Positions 1 through 8,565 of a DNA stretch of 64,000 nucleotides are shown in pieces (position 1 is the stretch's first letter; each line of letters begins with the position of its first letter). The notes beneath the pieces are model-generated. The model ran no database searches. It had not been told where the DNA came from and saw nothing but the letters and a program-made list of their open reading frames with translations. A program made the position numbers and the translations under genes. The stretch is from CAZQXD01 sp964597315 (GTDB taxonomy: Bacteria; Pseudomonadota; Gammaproteobacteria; Competibacterales; Competibacteraceae): assembly GCA_964597315.1 (NCBI GenBank), contig CAZQXD010000017.1, positions 1-64,000 on the forward strand, read 5' to 3'.

Positions 1-412
1 CGATAACACCCGGAGCGATTTTTTCGATGGGCGAGCTTAGATCGGTATTGAGGGGACCCTTGCCGTCGATGGGCTGGCCTAGGGAGTTCACCACCCGACC
101 TAGCAGGGCTTCGCCCACCGGGACTTCTAGGATACGGCCGGTGCATTGGGCCTTGTCCCCTTCGGCCAGATGCCCATAGGACCCCAGCACCACCGCGCCC
201 ACCGAATCCCGTTCTAGGTTGAGGGCTAACCCGAATGTGTCACCCGGGAACTCGATCATCTCGCCCGACATGGCATTCTCCAGGCCATGGATGCGGACGA
301 TGCCGTCGCTCAGACTGACGATGGTGCCTTCGGTGCGCGCCTCGGCGACCACCTCGAATTTTTCGATGCGGCTGCGTATCAGTTCGCTGATTTCAGCAGG
401 ATTGAGTTGCAT
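1..412 (-). CDS. atpA: ATP synthase F1 subunit alpha (N-terminal part, cut by window edge)
   Basis: Non-catalytic nucleotide-binding subunit of the F1 head of the membrane ATP synthase. Only the first 137 codons are present; the rest lies beyond the left edge. Translation from the ATG at 412 begins MQLNPAEISELIRSRIEKF and runs through the N-terminal beta-barrel domain typical of AtpA (for example the stretch DGIVRIHGLENAMSGEM and, later, GQPIDGKGP). The P-loop would follow just outside the window. It is the sixth gene of an atpI-B-E-F-H-A operon, 18 bases after atpH. Family assignment is certain; the C-terminal half cannot be judged. Confidence 0.97.
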   Translation of the reverse strand, partial: MQLNPAEISELIRSRIEKFEVVAEARTEGTIVSLSDGIVRIHGLENAMSGEMIEFPGDTFGLALNLERDSVGAVVLGSYGHLAEGDKAQCTGRILEVPVGEALLGRVVNSLGQPIDGKGPLNTDLSSPIEKIAPGVI

Positions 413-430
413 AAGACTATGTTCCCCTTA

Positions 431-982
431 CTAGCGCAGGGCCGTGGCAAGCTTGGCCAACTGACCCCGGGCTGAACCGTCAATGACCAAGTCGCCGGCT
501 CGAATGATCGCCCCGCCTAGCAACGATTCATCCACCGTCACCTCCAGATCAATTTCATCGCACTGGAGTTTCTGCCTCAACTTGGCGGCGATTTTATCGC
601 GCTGCTCGTTGCCAAGGGGATGAGCCGAAATTACGTTCACGTGTACGGCTTTCTCCGCCTCGGAACGCAGTTCCTCGAAGAGGATGGCGATGTTTGGGAG
701 GGCAGCTAGACGGCGGTTTTCGGCCAGCACCTTAACGAAGTTGTGACCTTCTTGGGCGATGTCCACGTCGGGTATCTCGGCGCAGATGTCTAGCAATAGC
801 CTAGCCTTTTGATCCGCGCCGAGTTTGGGATCGGCCAGGGCTGATTGCATCAGCGGATCCCGGGCCACCGCGGCAAGTGCTTGAAGCATTCCAGACCACT
901 GCTTGAGACCACCCTCTTGGGAGCGCGCCTGCTCGAAAGCGGCCCGGGCATAAGGCCGGGCCACAGTTGTCGTTTCAGCCAT
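431..982 (-). CDS. atpH: ATP synthase F1 subunit delta
   Basis: Stator subunit that links the top of the F1 head to the peripheral stalk b subunits. The 183-residue protein has the usual length (about 178) and starts MAETTTVARPYARAAFEQA, matching the N-terminal PYAxAxF motif of OSCP/delta proteins; the C-terminal part contains SLLGGAIIRAGDLVIDGS, the conserved end motif of the family. It lies between atpF (15-base gap) and atpA (18-base gap) on the same strand, so it is co-translated with the rest of the complex. Nothing unusual. Confidence 0.97.
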   Translation of the reverse strand: MAETTTVARPYARAAFEQARSQEGGLKQWSGMLQALAAVARDPLMQSALADPKLGADQKARLLLDICAEIPDVDIAQEGHNFVKVLAENRRLAALPNIAILFEELRSEAEKAVHVNVISAHPLGNEQRDKIAAKLRQKLQCDEIDLEVTVDESLLGGAIIRAGDLVIDGSARGQLAKLATALR

Positions 983-997
983 AGGTTCGATCCGTTC

Positions 998-1468
998 TTA
1001 GAGCTGGCTTACCAGATCGTCGAGCATCTGGGCGTGGGCTGTTTCGTCCATTTCCTTCTTCAGCACCCTACCGGCGCCGGCGACGGCAATGTTGACGATC
1101 TGGCCACGCAGTTGCTCACGGGCGCGGTTCATTTCCTGCTCGATTTCGGCTTGGGCGGCAGCCAACTGGCGCTGCCCCTCTTCACGAGCGTCTTGCTTGG
1201 ACTGGTCCACGATCTCGTTGGCGCGTTTTTGGGCGTGAGAGATGATCTCGGCGGCCTGTTGCTTGGCCTCCTTGAGCATCTGGGCAGACTTAGCCTTGGC
1301 CAGTTCCTGCTCATGTACACCCCGCTCGGCCATCGCCAGCCCCTCGGCGATTCGCTTCTGGCGATCCTGCATGGCCTGCATCAAAGGAGGCCATACATAC
1401 TTCATAGTGAAGATCACCAGAAGGCTAAACGTGATCATCTGCCCAATCAACGTGGCATTGAAATTCAC
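998..1468 (-). CDS. atpF: ATP synthase Fo subunit b
   Basis: Peripheral stalk subunit of the ATP synthase. The 156-residue protein has one N-terminal membrane helix (about residues 7-27, start MNFNATLIGQMITF) followed by a long charged helix rich in Ala, Glu, Lys and Gln that dimerises as a coiled coil and contacts delta. Length equals the E. coli protein. There is a single b gene and no b' gene, as in most gammaproteobacteria (photosynthetic lines usually have both). Confidence 0.97.
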   Translation of the reverse strand: MNFNATLIGQMITFSLLVIFTMKYVWPPLMQAMQDRQKRIAEGLAMAERGVHEQELAKAKSAQMLKEAKQQAAEIISHAQKRANEIVDQSKQDAREEGQRQLAAAQAEIEQEMNRAREQLRGQIVNIAVAGAGRVLKKEMDETAHAQMLDDLVSQL

Positions 1469-1510
1469 GTTTCACCCCCTTGGTTAGCGGTGTTCATTGG
1501 AATAGCGACC

Positions 1511-1798
1511 TTAGCCGCCGAGCGCCGTCTGGACCGGACCCATGAACGGATTGGCGAAGGTGAAGAATAAAGCAAGACCGACACCGATCATGGTCACGGC
1601 ATCCAGCAGACCAGCGACAATGAACATCTTGACCTGTAGCGCGGGGATCATTTCCGGCTGCCGGGCGGCGCCCTCCAAAAATTTGCCGCCCAAGATGCCG
1701 AAACCAACAGCGGTGCCCAGGGCGCCCATGCCCAGGATCAAGGCCACGGCGATAGCGGTCATGCCCTGAACGTCAGCGATCAAGACTGCGGTTTCCAT
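1511..1798 (-). CDS. atpE: ATP synthase Fo subunit c
   Basis: Proteolipid that forms the rotating c-ring. The 95-residue protein is a helical hairpin: helix 1 carries the glycine/alanine-rich GMGALGTAVGFGILGG, the polar loop is ARQPEM, and helix 2 contains the proton-binding carboxylate Asp66 in VAGLLDAVTM. The aspartate at this site, and the absence of the Gln/Glu pair of sodium-type rings, point to proton coupling. The N-terminus is about 15 residues longer than in E. coli, giving a short extra periplasmic segment. It sits between atpB and atpF. Confidence 0.97.
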   Translation of the reverse strand: METAVLIADVQGMTAIAVALILGMGALGTAVGFGILGGKFLEGAARQPEMIPALQVKMFIVAGLLDAVTMIGVGLALFFTFANPFMGPVQTALGG

Positions 1799-1855
1799 TT
1801 TGCCTCCAAGTAACAGGTTAAGGTTTGTGATGTTGACGGTGGATGGTTCGCGGTT

Positions 1856-2626
1856 TTAATGATCCTCGTGCGCCATGCTCAAGTACACGATCGTGAGGAC
1901 CATAAAGATAAACGCCTGCAAAGTAATGATTAAAATGTGAAATACCGCCCAAGGCCAGCCCAGCAGAAACTGCATCCACCAGGGCAGCAAGGCAATCAGG
2001 ATGAAGATTAGTTCACCGGCGTAGAGATTGCCGAAAAGACGCAAAGCCAGTGAAATGGGTTTAGCTAAATCTTCCACGATCCGCAGCAACAGATTGGCGG
2101 GCATGAAATATTTGCCGAAGGGATGGTAGAGAACTTCCTTGGTAAATCCAGCCACACCCTTGACCTTGAGGCTGTAGTAGTACACCAAGAACATAACGCT
2201 CAAGGATAGGGCGAAGGTGGCGTTGACATCGGTGGAAGGCACTACCTTGAGGTAATGAATCCCTAGCATCGAAGCAATGGCCGGGAGTAGATCAACAGGG
2301 ATCAAGTCCATGAAGTTCCATAGAAAAACCCAAACAAAAATAGTCAGCGCCAGCGGCGCTATAACGGGGTTTTTGCCATGGAAGGAGTCTTTTACCTGAG
2401 TGTCCACGAACTCCACCATGATCTCGGCAAAGTTCTGCAAACCGCCTGGAACACCGCTAGTGGCGGTCCTGGCTGCTTTTCTGAACAACCATATAAAGAG
2501 AAGACCCAAGGCCGCCGATACAAATAAGGTGTCCAGATGCAGGGCCCAGAACCCCTCACCGACGCTGAGCGGCGTCAGGTGGTGGACGATGTATTCCGAC
2601 GATGTGGGTGTACCACTTGCGCTCAT
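1856..2626 (-). CDS. atpB: ATP synthase Fo subunit a
   Basis: Proton channel subunit that works against the c-ring. The 256-residue protein has five or six membrane helices and the essential arginine at residue 196 in SLALRLFGNLYAGEL (Arg210 of E. coli). Its ATG overlaps the atpI stop by 4 bases (positions 2623-2626), so translation of the two is coupled. The length is close to the family norm (about 270). Confidence 0.97.
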   Translation of the reverse strand: MSASGTPTSSEYIVHHLTPLSVGEGFWALHLDTLFVSAALGLLFIWLFRKAARTATSGVPGGLQNFAEIMVEFVDTQVKDSFHGKNPVIAPLALTIFVWVFLWNFMDLIPVDLLPAIASMLGIHYLKVVPSTDVNATFALSLSVMFLVYYYSLKVKGVAGFTKEVLYHPFGKYFMPANLLLRIVEDLAKPISLALRLFGNLYAGELIFILIALLPWWMQFLLGWPWAVFHILIITLQAFIFMVLTIVYLSMAHEDH

Positions 2627-3015
2627 AGCGTCCCCTTCTCAGCATGTATCGATAGTGGCAGAACTAACCAATACGCCAGCAATGTCGCCAGGTACGCCAG
2701 GAACAGGGGAAGAAACTTAATATCAAGCCAGGCGAAAGTGGCGCTGAATAATAAGACCGTCAGCGCGATTTTCAACACTTCACCGAAATAAAAGGCTCTA
2801 GAGACCTGGGCCGCTGTTGCCCCCCGCCCTACGGAAAACACCTTACCGGCAAAGCAAGCCGTGGTGATTATGTTTATCCCCCCACCAATCCCGACGGAAA
2901 AGGCGGTTATAGCATCAAAGAAAATCAGCGACGTCGCGACTGCCAGGAGCGTAACGATGAACTGTATCGTTAAGACCGGGCGAGCCGGTTTTAGAGTGCC
3001 GACTATCCGCTTCAT
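2623..3015 (-). CDS. atpI: ATP synthase assembly protein AtpI
   Basis: First gene of the ATP synthase operon; AtpI helps assemble the c-ring but is not part of the finished enzyme. The 130-residue protein is hydrophobic with four likely membrane helices, including FIVTLLAVATSLIFF and GIGGGINIITTACFAG, which is the glycine-rich first half of the family. Low sequence conservation is normal here; position in front of atpB and the 4-base overlap decide the call. Confidence 0.93.
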   Translation of the reverse strand: MKRIVGTLKPARPVLTIQFIVTLLAVATSLIFFDAITAFSVGIGGGINIITTACFAGKVFSVGRGATAAQVSRAFYFGEVLKIALTVLLFSATFAWLDIKFLPLFLAYLATLLAYWLVLPLSIHAEKGTL

Positions 3016-3103
3016 TAATAACTAGTGCCATGGCGGATGGTTTTCAAGTTTTTTTTGCCTTATTTGTACTGTATGGCTATCGCGCGCCTTCAGCGAAGGG
3101 CGG

Positions 3104-3132
3104 AGTATAAAAATCCACACCGGGCAGGTCAA
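3104..3132 (-). promoter_or_regulatory. Probable sigma-70 promoter of the atp operon
   Basis: On the minus strand TTGACC (3132-3127) is followed after exactly 17 bases by TATACT (3109-3104), a near-consensus pair. Transcription would start near 3097 and leave a leader of about 80 bases before atpI. It lies directly behind the parB stop, so the atp genes need not depend on readthrough from parAB. A short hairpin (CCTTC/GAAGG around 3088-3100) lies at the start of the leader. Confidence 0.6.
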
Positions 3133-3144
3133 TCTGGCCCTCAC

Positions 3145-4032
3145 TCATTTCAGATGAGCGATGATGCCATCCAGTTCGTCCAGGGTATTATAGTGAATCA
3201 CCAGCTTACCCTTGCCGGAACTGCTGTGCTGGACCCGCACCCGGGCGCCCAAGCGATCAGCGAGGTCATTTTGTAGCACCCGTAGATCGGGGTCTATGGG
3301 GGGACTTGATCCCGATTGGCGGGGCTGCTCTTGAAGCTTTCGGGCCAGGTCTTCAGTCTCCCGCACCGACAACCCCCTGAGCATCACCTGCTGGGCGGCC
3401 TCCCGTTGCAGATCGACCGACAGCGGCAATAACGCCCGGGCATGGCCCATTTCCAGTTGGCCTTCTTCCAGAAACCGCCGGGCTTCCTCGCCTAACTCCA
3501 GCAAACGCAATAAATTGCTCACACCGGCGCGGGAACGACCAATGGCTTCGGCCACCTGCTGGTGGGTCATCTGGAATTCATCGATCAGCCGCTTGATGGC
3601 AAGCGCCTCTTCCAGGGGGTTGAGATCTTCCCGCTGGATATTCTCGATTAGGGCGATGGCCAAGGCCACCTGTTCGGAAACCGCCCGCACCACCGCCGGC
3701 ACTTCACTAAGCCCGGCGAGCTGGGCGGCGCGCCAACGCCGCTCCCCGGCGATGATCTCGTAGCAGCCGTCACCCATGGGCCGTACGACGATGGGCTGCA
3801 CCACACCCTGGGCGCGGATGGAGTCGGATAGTTCTTTGAGACTGTCTTGATTAATGGTTCGGCGGGGTTGGTAACGGCCTTTTTGCACCTGCTCAATGGG
3901 CAATCTGCGCAGTACGCCATCTTCCGCGAAATCCGCCGTGGCGGCCTCGGACTCGGGCTCGACCCCAACCGTGTTGACCGATTTCAGCAGGGCATCCAGA
4001 CCCCGCCCCAGACCTCGTTTCTTGACTGCCAC
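3145..4032 (-). CDS. parB: Chromosome partitioning protein ParB
   Basis: DNA-binding CTPase clamp that loads at parS sites and organises the origin region for segregation. The 295 residues show the family order: N-terminal basic ParA-stimulating stretch (KKRGLGRGLDALL), the ParB/Srx CTP-binding domain with EIIAGERRWRAAQLAG (about residues 110-125), ENIQREDLNPLEEA, a helix-turn-helix (TMTHQQVAEAIGRSRAGVSN region, about 150-175) and a C-terminal dimerisation domain. It follows parA by 38 bases. Its likely targets are the three parS sites found at 48.35, 51.49 and 51.52 kb. Confidence 0.97.
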   Translation of the reverse strand: MAVKKRGLGRGLDALLKSVNTVGVEPESEAATADFAEDGVLRRLPIEQVQKGRYQPRRTINQDSLKELSDSIRAQGVVQPIVVRPMGDGCYEIIAGERRWRAAQLAGLSEVPAVVRAVSEQVALAIALIENIQREDLNPLEEALAIKRLIDEFQMTHQQVAEAIGRSRAGVSNLLRLLELGEEARRFLEEGQLEMGHARALLPLSVDLQREAAQQVMLRGLSVRETEDLARKLQEQPRQSGSSPPIDPDLRVLQNDLADRLGARVRVQHSSSGKGKLVIHYNTLDELDGIIAHLK

Positions 4033-4070
4033 GCTGCACCTCGTGGTGTTTCCCCGCGCAAGGGGGTAGC

Positions 4071-4868
4071 TTAGACCGCCGCCCGGGAGCTAACCCGCTG
4101 GCGGGAGCGCCGAACCATTTCCTTGGCCAACTCTTGATAACTTGCCGCGCCTTTGGAAGCCGTATCGTAAACGATGATGGGCTGGCCATAACTGGGGGCC
4201 TCGGCTAGGCGCACGTTGCGCGGTATCGAGGTCTCGTAGACGGCGGCGCCAAAATGCTCCAGCAACTGGGCGGATACTTCATTGGATAGGCGATTACGAT
4301 TGTCCACCATGGTCCGCAGCAGACCTTCTATGCGCAGCTCGCGGTTGGTTGAGCGGCGAACTTTTTCGATGGTGTCCAGCAGCGCCGACAAGCCTTCCAG
4401 GGCGTAGTATTCGCACTGGATGGGAATCAATACCCCTCCGGCGGCGGTTAAGGCGTTGACCGTCAGCATGTTCAGGGATGGGGGACAGTCGATGAGGATA
4501 TAATCGAAATTGTCACGCACCCCGGCCAGCGCCTCCCGCAGCCGCTGCTGGCTGTTGGGCATATCCAGCAACGCAACCTCGGCGGCCGTCAGGTCACTGT
4601 TGGCGGGCAGCACCTGCATGGCGGCGCTTTCGGAGAACTGGAGCGCCTCGCCGATGGCCACCTCTCCCAATAATACGTCATAGCTGGTGGCCGTCGCCTG
4701 ATGTTTGTCGATGCCGCAGCCCATGGTGGCATTACCCTGAGGGTCAAGGTCAATGAGCATGACCCGGGGTTTGGCCTTGGTGACAGCCAGACAAGCAGCC
4801 AGATTGACCGAGGTGGTGGTTTTTCCCACCCCTCCTTTCTGATTGGCTATCGCGATGATCTTGGACAT
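4071..4868 (-). CDS. parA: Chromosome partitioning ATPase ParA (Soj)
   Basis: Walker-type ATPase that moves ParB-parS complexes over the nucleoid. The 265-residue protein begins MSKIIAIANQKGGVGKTTTS, with the deviant Walker A KGGVGKTT at residues 11-18, and has the Walker B-like DYILIDCPPSLNML. The ATG shares one base with the rsmG stop codon (TAATG), so the two are translationally coupled. Chromosomal type by length and by context beside rsmG and parB. Confidence 0.97.
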   Translation of the reverse strand: MSKIIAIANQKGGVGKTTTSVNLAACLAVTKAKPRVMLIDLDPQGNATMGCGIDKHQATATSYDVLLGEVAIGEALQFSESAAMQVLPANSDLTAAEVALLDMPNSQQRLREALAGVRDNFDYILIDCPPSLNMLTVNALTAAGGVLIPIQCEYYALEGLSALLDTIEKVRRSTNRELRIEGLLRTMVDNRNRLSNEVSAQLLEHFGAAVYETSIPRNVRLAEAPSYGQPIIVYDTASKGAASYQELAKEMVRRSRQRVSSRAAV

Positions 4869-5557
4869 TAAGCTTCGCCCGGATTAGCAAACGGCGCCGA
4901 CGGCGCCCCCAAACCGTTCCTCGCAAGCACGGACTGATCGGGAGCCAGGCGGATCAGATGGCGCTCGGCTCCCAGCTCCGGCACCTGCAAGGCATGAATG
5001 CCCATTACTTTATAGCCCTCCGGCAGCTCCATCAATTCAGCCTCGGGACGGACGCCCTTCATGGCCAGCAAGTCGCCCCCCGAAGCGCACAGCCGCCCGG
5101 CGCCAGTCAGGTAGGCCGCCAAGGAGGCGAATGCTCGGGATACTATGCTGTCGAAGGGCGCTGTCGGCTGGTAGGTTTCCACCCGCGCCTGGACAATCTG
5201 CGTATTGGCCAGCTTCAGCTCCAATACCGCCTGAGTCATAAAGCGTGTGCGCTTGCCGTTGCTGTCCAGTAGGGTGAATTCCAGATCCGGGCGCAGCACG
5301 GCCAACGGGATGCCGGGCAGACCAGCGCCACTGCCCACGTCCAAAACCCGCCGACCCCGCAACCAGGGCAAGACCGCAAGGCTGTCCAAAATATGCCGCG
5401 CCACCATGTCCTGGGGCCGACGCACGGCGGTTAGATTGTAGGCCCGGTTCCAATGGGCCAGGAGGTCTACATAAGCGGCTAGGCGCGAAGCGGCGTCCTC
5501 GGGGGCCGCTATTTGCATTCGCCGCATGCCCCTGCTGATGCTGTGTTCGATGCTCAC
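4868..5557 (-). CDS. rsmG: 16S rRNA (guanine-527-N7) methyltransferase
   Basis: SAM-dependent enzyme that methylates G527 of 16S rRNA. The core has HWNRAYNLTAVR, HILDSL and the SAM-binding loop VLDVGSGAGLPGIPLAVL. The reading frame is open up to 5668, but the family is about 210 residues long, so a downstream start is chosen: GTG at 5557 (229 residues), with ATG at 5527 (219 residues) as an alternative. The upstream stretch would overlap the neighbouring DJ-1 gene. rsmG-parA-parB is a classic gene string; the usual partner mnmG is not next to it here. Confidence 0.93.
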   Translation of the reverse strand: MSIEHSISRGMRRMQIAAPEDAASRLAAYVDLLAHWNRAYNLTAVRRPQDMVARHILDSLAVLPWLRGRRVLDVGSGAGLPGIPLAVLRPDLEFTLLDSNGKRTRFMTQAVLELKLANTQIVQARVETYQPTAPFDSIVSRAFASLAAYLTGAGRLCASGGDLLAMKGVRPEAELMELPEGYKVMGIHALQVPELGAERHLIRLAPDQSVLARNGLGAPSAPFANPGEA

Positions 5558-5618
5558 TAGCCGCCAGTTCCGCCAGAGGGGTGATGGGTTAGGTGGTTGA
5601 AGTCTAGCATGAGGCCGG

Positions 5619-6164
5619 TCACGGCCGTTGTAAACCGGCTTCCACCTGATCCCGGGTCTTGCGTCCACACAACAGCTCCACGAGCGTCAAGGCGAAATCC
5701 ATGGCCGTGCCCGGACCACGGGAGGTAATGATCCGTCCGTCCTGGACCACCGCTGCGCCGGTATCCCGCACACCGGGCGCCCCGTCCAAGATCCCCGGGT
5801 ACGCTGTGGCTTGGCGGTCTTCCAGCAGGCCCGCCTCCGCCAACACGCCGGGAGCGGCACAGATGGCAGCCATATAACGGTCGGCCTGGTGCAAGCGTTG
5901 CAGTAGCTCGATGATCCGCCGATCCTGTTTAAGACGTTGGGCGCCGCCAGCACCGCCGGGCAGTACCACCATCTGGAAATCCCGGTCGAGTACCTGATCG
6001 AGCGGACAATCCGCTATCAGGACCACGCCCCGGGACGCCGTGATCGGCCCCGGCTCCAGACCGGCCGCCACCACGTCCACGCCGGCGCGGCGTAGCAAAT
6101 CAATGATGGTGACAGCCTCCAGTTCCTCACAACCCTGGGCCAGGGGCACCAATACGCTGGGCAC
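5619..6164 (-). CDS. DJ-1/PfpI family protein (YajL-like)
   Basis: Small cytoplasmic protein of the DJ-1 superfamily; relatives protect against glyoxal-type and oxidative damage or act as chaperones. The 181 residues show the family layout: MPSVLVPLAQGCEELEAVT with the conserved glutamate, the FQMVVLPGGAGG turn and the nucleophile elbow AAICAAPGVL with Cys102. Length matches YajL/ThiJ-type proteins (about 195). It lies 61 bases upstream of rsmG and 24 bases downstream of the S41 protease gene on the same strand. The exact substrate cannot be told from sequence. Confidence 0.9.
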   Translation of the reverse strand: MPSVLVPLAQGCEELEAVTIIDLLRRAGVDVVAAGLEPGPITASRGVVLIADCPLDQVLDRDFQMVVLPGGAGGAQRLKQDRRIIELLQRLHQADRYMAAICAAPGVLAEAGLLEDRQATAYPGILDGAPGVRDTGAAVVQDGRIITSRGPGTAMDFALTLVELLCGRKTRDQVEAGLQRP

Positions 6165-6188
6165 GACGCTGATCCTCGCGGTTGATGG

Positions 6189-7523
6189 TCAACCCTCCTG
6201 GGTCTTGAGCAGGGTCAGTCCCTTGAGCAGATTAAGGGCTTCGTAAAGCTGATAGTCAGTCTGGGCCAAGGGCCGAGGCTGTGGTTCGGGGGCGGGCGGC
6301 GCCGGTGTCGCCCCAGGCTCGGCGTCCGTCCCCTCGGTTTGGCCGTTGGACAAATGACCGGACAGGTTGGCCTCTTTAAGCATGCTCAAACCCGGGGTGT
6401 CCGCCAGAGCCACAGTGAAACGCTCCAGCTTGATATCGGGTTTGATGCCCTCGGCCTGGATGGAGCGACCGCTGGGTGTGTAGTAGCGGGCCGTGGTCAG
6501 CTTTACGGCCGTGCCGTTGGTCAGGGGCAGAATGGTCTGTACCGACCCTTTACCGAAGGTTTGCTCGCCCATCACCACTGCCCGGCGATGATCTTGCAGG
6601 GCGCCGGCGACGATCTCCGAAGCGGATGCCGAACCACCATTGACCAGAACTATCAGGGGGGCGCCACTCAGGCTGTCTCCGGGGGTAGCCTTGAAACGTT
6701 GCCGCGAACCCTCGCCACGGCCTTCCGTATAGACCACCAGCCCATCTTCCAGAAACAGGTCGGACACCTCCACCGCCGCGCTCAGCACCCCACCAGGGTT
6801 ATTGCGCAAATCCAGAATCAGACCCTTGAGGGGGTGTTTATTGTCCCGATGCAATTTTTCCAGCGCCCGCTGTAGATTGAAGCCGGTCCTGGATTGGAAC
6901 TGCGTGATCCGAATATAACCGAAGCCCGGCTCCAATATGCGGTTTTTGACGCTTTGCACCTGGATGACGTCCCGTTTGAGAGTGAGCTTGAGGGGTCCCT
7001 CCTCGCCTTCCCGCACGATAGTCAGGGTGATCTCGGTGCCGGCTCGGCCGCGCATCCGATTGACCGCCTCGGCCAGGGACATGCCCTTGACCGGGGTATC
7101 GTCTAAACGGATGATCAAATCGCCGGCCTGCACACCTGCCCGCTGGGCGGGGGTGTCGTCGATGGGGGCGATGACCTTGATGAAGCCATCTTCCATGCCC
7201 ACTTCGATACCCAAGCCACCAAACTGGCCGGAGGTGCCCACTTGCAGATCCCGGAAGGCGCTGGCATCCAAATAGGACGAATGGGGGTCCAGCCCCGCCA
7301 GAATGCCGCGAATGGCGCTTTCCAAAAGCACCTTATCATCCACGATCTCCACGTAATCCCGGCGTACCCGGTCCAAAACCTCCGTAAAGGTGCGCAACTC
7401 GTCCAGGGGCAGGTTATCTGGAACGGTTTCCTCCTCCTCCGCCCAGGCCCTCTCTGAGAGCAGGAACGCGCCCAACAACAACCCCGCAGCCATTGGCAAA
7501 CCATAACGGGTTAAAACTCTCAT
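6189..7523 (-). CDS. S41 carboxy-terminal processing protease (CtpA type)
   Basis: Periplasmic serine protease that trims or degrades envelope proteins from their C-termini. The 444-residue protein has an N-terminal signal or anchor (GLPMAAGLLLGAFLLSERAWA), a PDZ domain (about residues 100-175, GGLGIEV), and the S41 core with the catalytic Ser-Lys pair: Ser300 in GGSASASEIVAGAL and Lys325 in GEQTFGKGSVQT, the same 25-residue spacing as in E. coli Tsp. A Pro/Ala-rich segment near residue 405 precedes a C-terminal helix. In many gammaproteobacteria this gene lies near envC and gpmI; here it is followed upstream by gpmA instead. Confidence 0.95.
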   Translation of the reverse strand: MRVLTRYGLPMAAGLLLGAFLLSERAWAEEEETVPDNLPLDELRTFTEVLDRVRRDYVEIVDDKVLLESAIRGILAGLDPHSSYLDASAFRDLQVGTSGQFGGLGIEVGMEDGFIKVIAPIDDTPAQRAGVQAGDLIIRLDDTPVKGMSLAEAVNRMRGRAGTEITLTIVREGEEGPLKLTLKRDVIQVQSVKNRILEPGFGYIRITQFQSRTGFNLQRALEKLHRDNKHPLKGLILDLRNNPGGVLSAAVEVSDLFLEDGLVVYTEGRGEGSRQRFKATPGDSLSGAPLIVLVNGGSASASEIVAGALQDHRRAVVMGEQTFGKGSVQTILPLTNGTAVKLTTARYYTPSGRSIQAEGIKPDIKLERFTVALADTPGLSMLKEANLSGHLSNGQTEGTDAEPGATPAPPAPEPQPRPLAQTDYQLYEALNLLKGLTLLKTQEG

Positions 7524-7634
7524 ACCGGCTCCGTAAAACTTCTATGAATGGCGAGTAATTAACCCTATGGAAAGCGGTTTAGCAAGTTAGTTGCCGAGCG
7601 CCCGGGGAAATATTTCCAACCCCGGCAGGGATGC

Positions 7635-8384
7635 TCAGGCTTTTGCCTTGCCCTGGCTGGCCACGGCGGCCATTAATTTTTCGATTTCCTCGGGATCACC
7701 CAGATAGTAGCTTTTTATGGGTCGCAAGCGTTCATCCAGCTCATAGACCAAAGGTACCCCCGTGGGGATGTTGAGGCCCACGATCTCAGCTTCGGAGATG
7801 TCATCCAGATATTTGACCAAAGCCCGCAGACTGTTGCCATGGGCGGCGATAAGCACCCGCTTGCCGGCCAGAACCTGGGGGACAATCTGGTCATGCCAGT
7901 AGGGAATAAAACGATCGATGGTGGTCTTCAGGCTCTCGGTACGAGGCAAGGATCGGGGATCGAGACCAGCATAGCGGGGGTCTCTGCCGGGGAAGCGTTC
8001 GTCGTCCTCATCCAACTCTGGGGGTGGAGTGTCGAAACTGCGCCGCCAGACCAGAACCTGCTCGTCACCGAATTTGGCGGCGGTCTCGGCCTTGTTCAAG
8101 CCCTGCAAAGCCCCGTAATGGCGTTCATTGAGACGCCAGCTACGCACCACGGGAATCCACATCAGATCCATTTTATCCAGAGTGATCCACAAGGTACGGA
8201 TAGCGCGCTTGAGTACCGAGGTGAAAGCGATATCGAATGTATAGCCTTCGCGCTTGAGCGTCTCTCCCGCCTTGGTGGCCTCTTCCAGGCCCTTATCGGA
8301 CAGGTCCACGTCATACCAGCCGGTGAACCGATTTTCTTTATTCCACTGGCTCTCTCCGTGCCGGAGCAAGACGAGTTTATACAT
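7635..8384 (-). CDS. gpmA: 2,3-bisphosphoglycerate-dependent phosphoglycerate mutase
   Basis: Glycolytic enzyme interconverting 3- and 2-phosphoglycerate through a phosphohistidine. The protein starts MYKLVLLRHGESQWNKENRF, with the catalytic histidine in LLRHGES at residue 9, and has the second site in ERHYGALQGLNKAE and VLIAAHGNSLR. The frame is open 15 codons further upstream, but ATG at 8384 is preceded by an ideal GAGGAG ribosome site and gives 249 residues, the family length. Divergent from the ArsR gene. Confidence 0.97.
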   Translation of the reverse strand: MYKLVLLRHGESQWNKENRFTGWYDVDLSDKGLEEATKAGETLKREGYTFDIAFTSVLKRAIRTLWITLDKMDLMWIPVVRSWRLNERHYGALQGLNKAETAAKFGDEQVLVWRRSFDTPPPELDEDDERFPGRDPRYAGLDPRSLPRTESLKTTIDRFIPYWHDQIVPQVLAGKRVLIAAHGNSLRALVKYLDDISEAEIVGLNIPTGVPLVYELDERLRPIKSYYLGDPEEIEKLMAAVASQGKAKA

Positions 8385-8442
8385 TCTGAATCTCCTCAGC
8401 GCGATTCTAGGGTGGGACGCGATTGTCATCGGCCCGCGAGAT

Positions 8443-8457
8443 GAACCCCAGGGGTTC
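8443..8457. promoter_or_regulatory. Perfect inverted repeat between gpmA and the ArsR gene
   Basis: GAACCCC-A-GGGGTTC is a perfect 15-base palindrome with 7-base arms in the 181-base space between the two divergent genes. It lies 59 bases before the gpmA start and 109 bases before the ArsR start. It could be an operator, but ArsR operators are usually AT-rich, so the binding protein is unknown. Confidence 0.3.
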
Positions 8458-8565
8458 TGTCAACAACTATAGCACCAGCCACCCTGTCCAATCGGCGGAC
8501 CGCTTCTCAACTCCAGTATATTAATGTATGCTTATTTTGTAGTTGGCCAGCCAGGATCATGATCC

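Noticed and set aside
645..660. TTCACGTGTACG in atpH as a parS site
   Set aside because: Only the central CACGTG matches; flanks deviate from the consensus.
3085..3101. Hairpin CCTTC-GCT-GAAGG after parB as a terminator
   Set aside because: Only five pairs and no T run; it lies in the leader after the atp promoter instead.
7560..7620. CCGGGG...CCCCGG hairpin between gpmA and the S41 protease gene
   Set aside because: No T run and mismatched outer pairs, so not called as a terminator.
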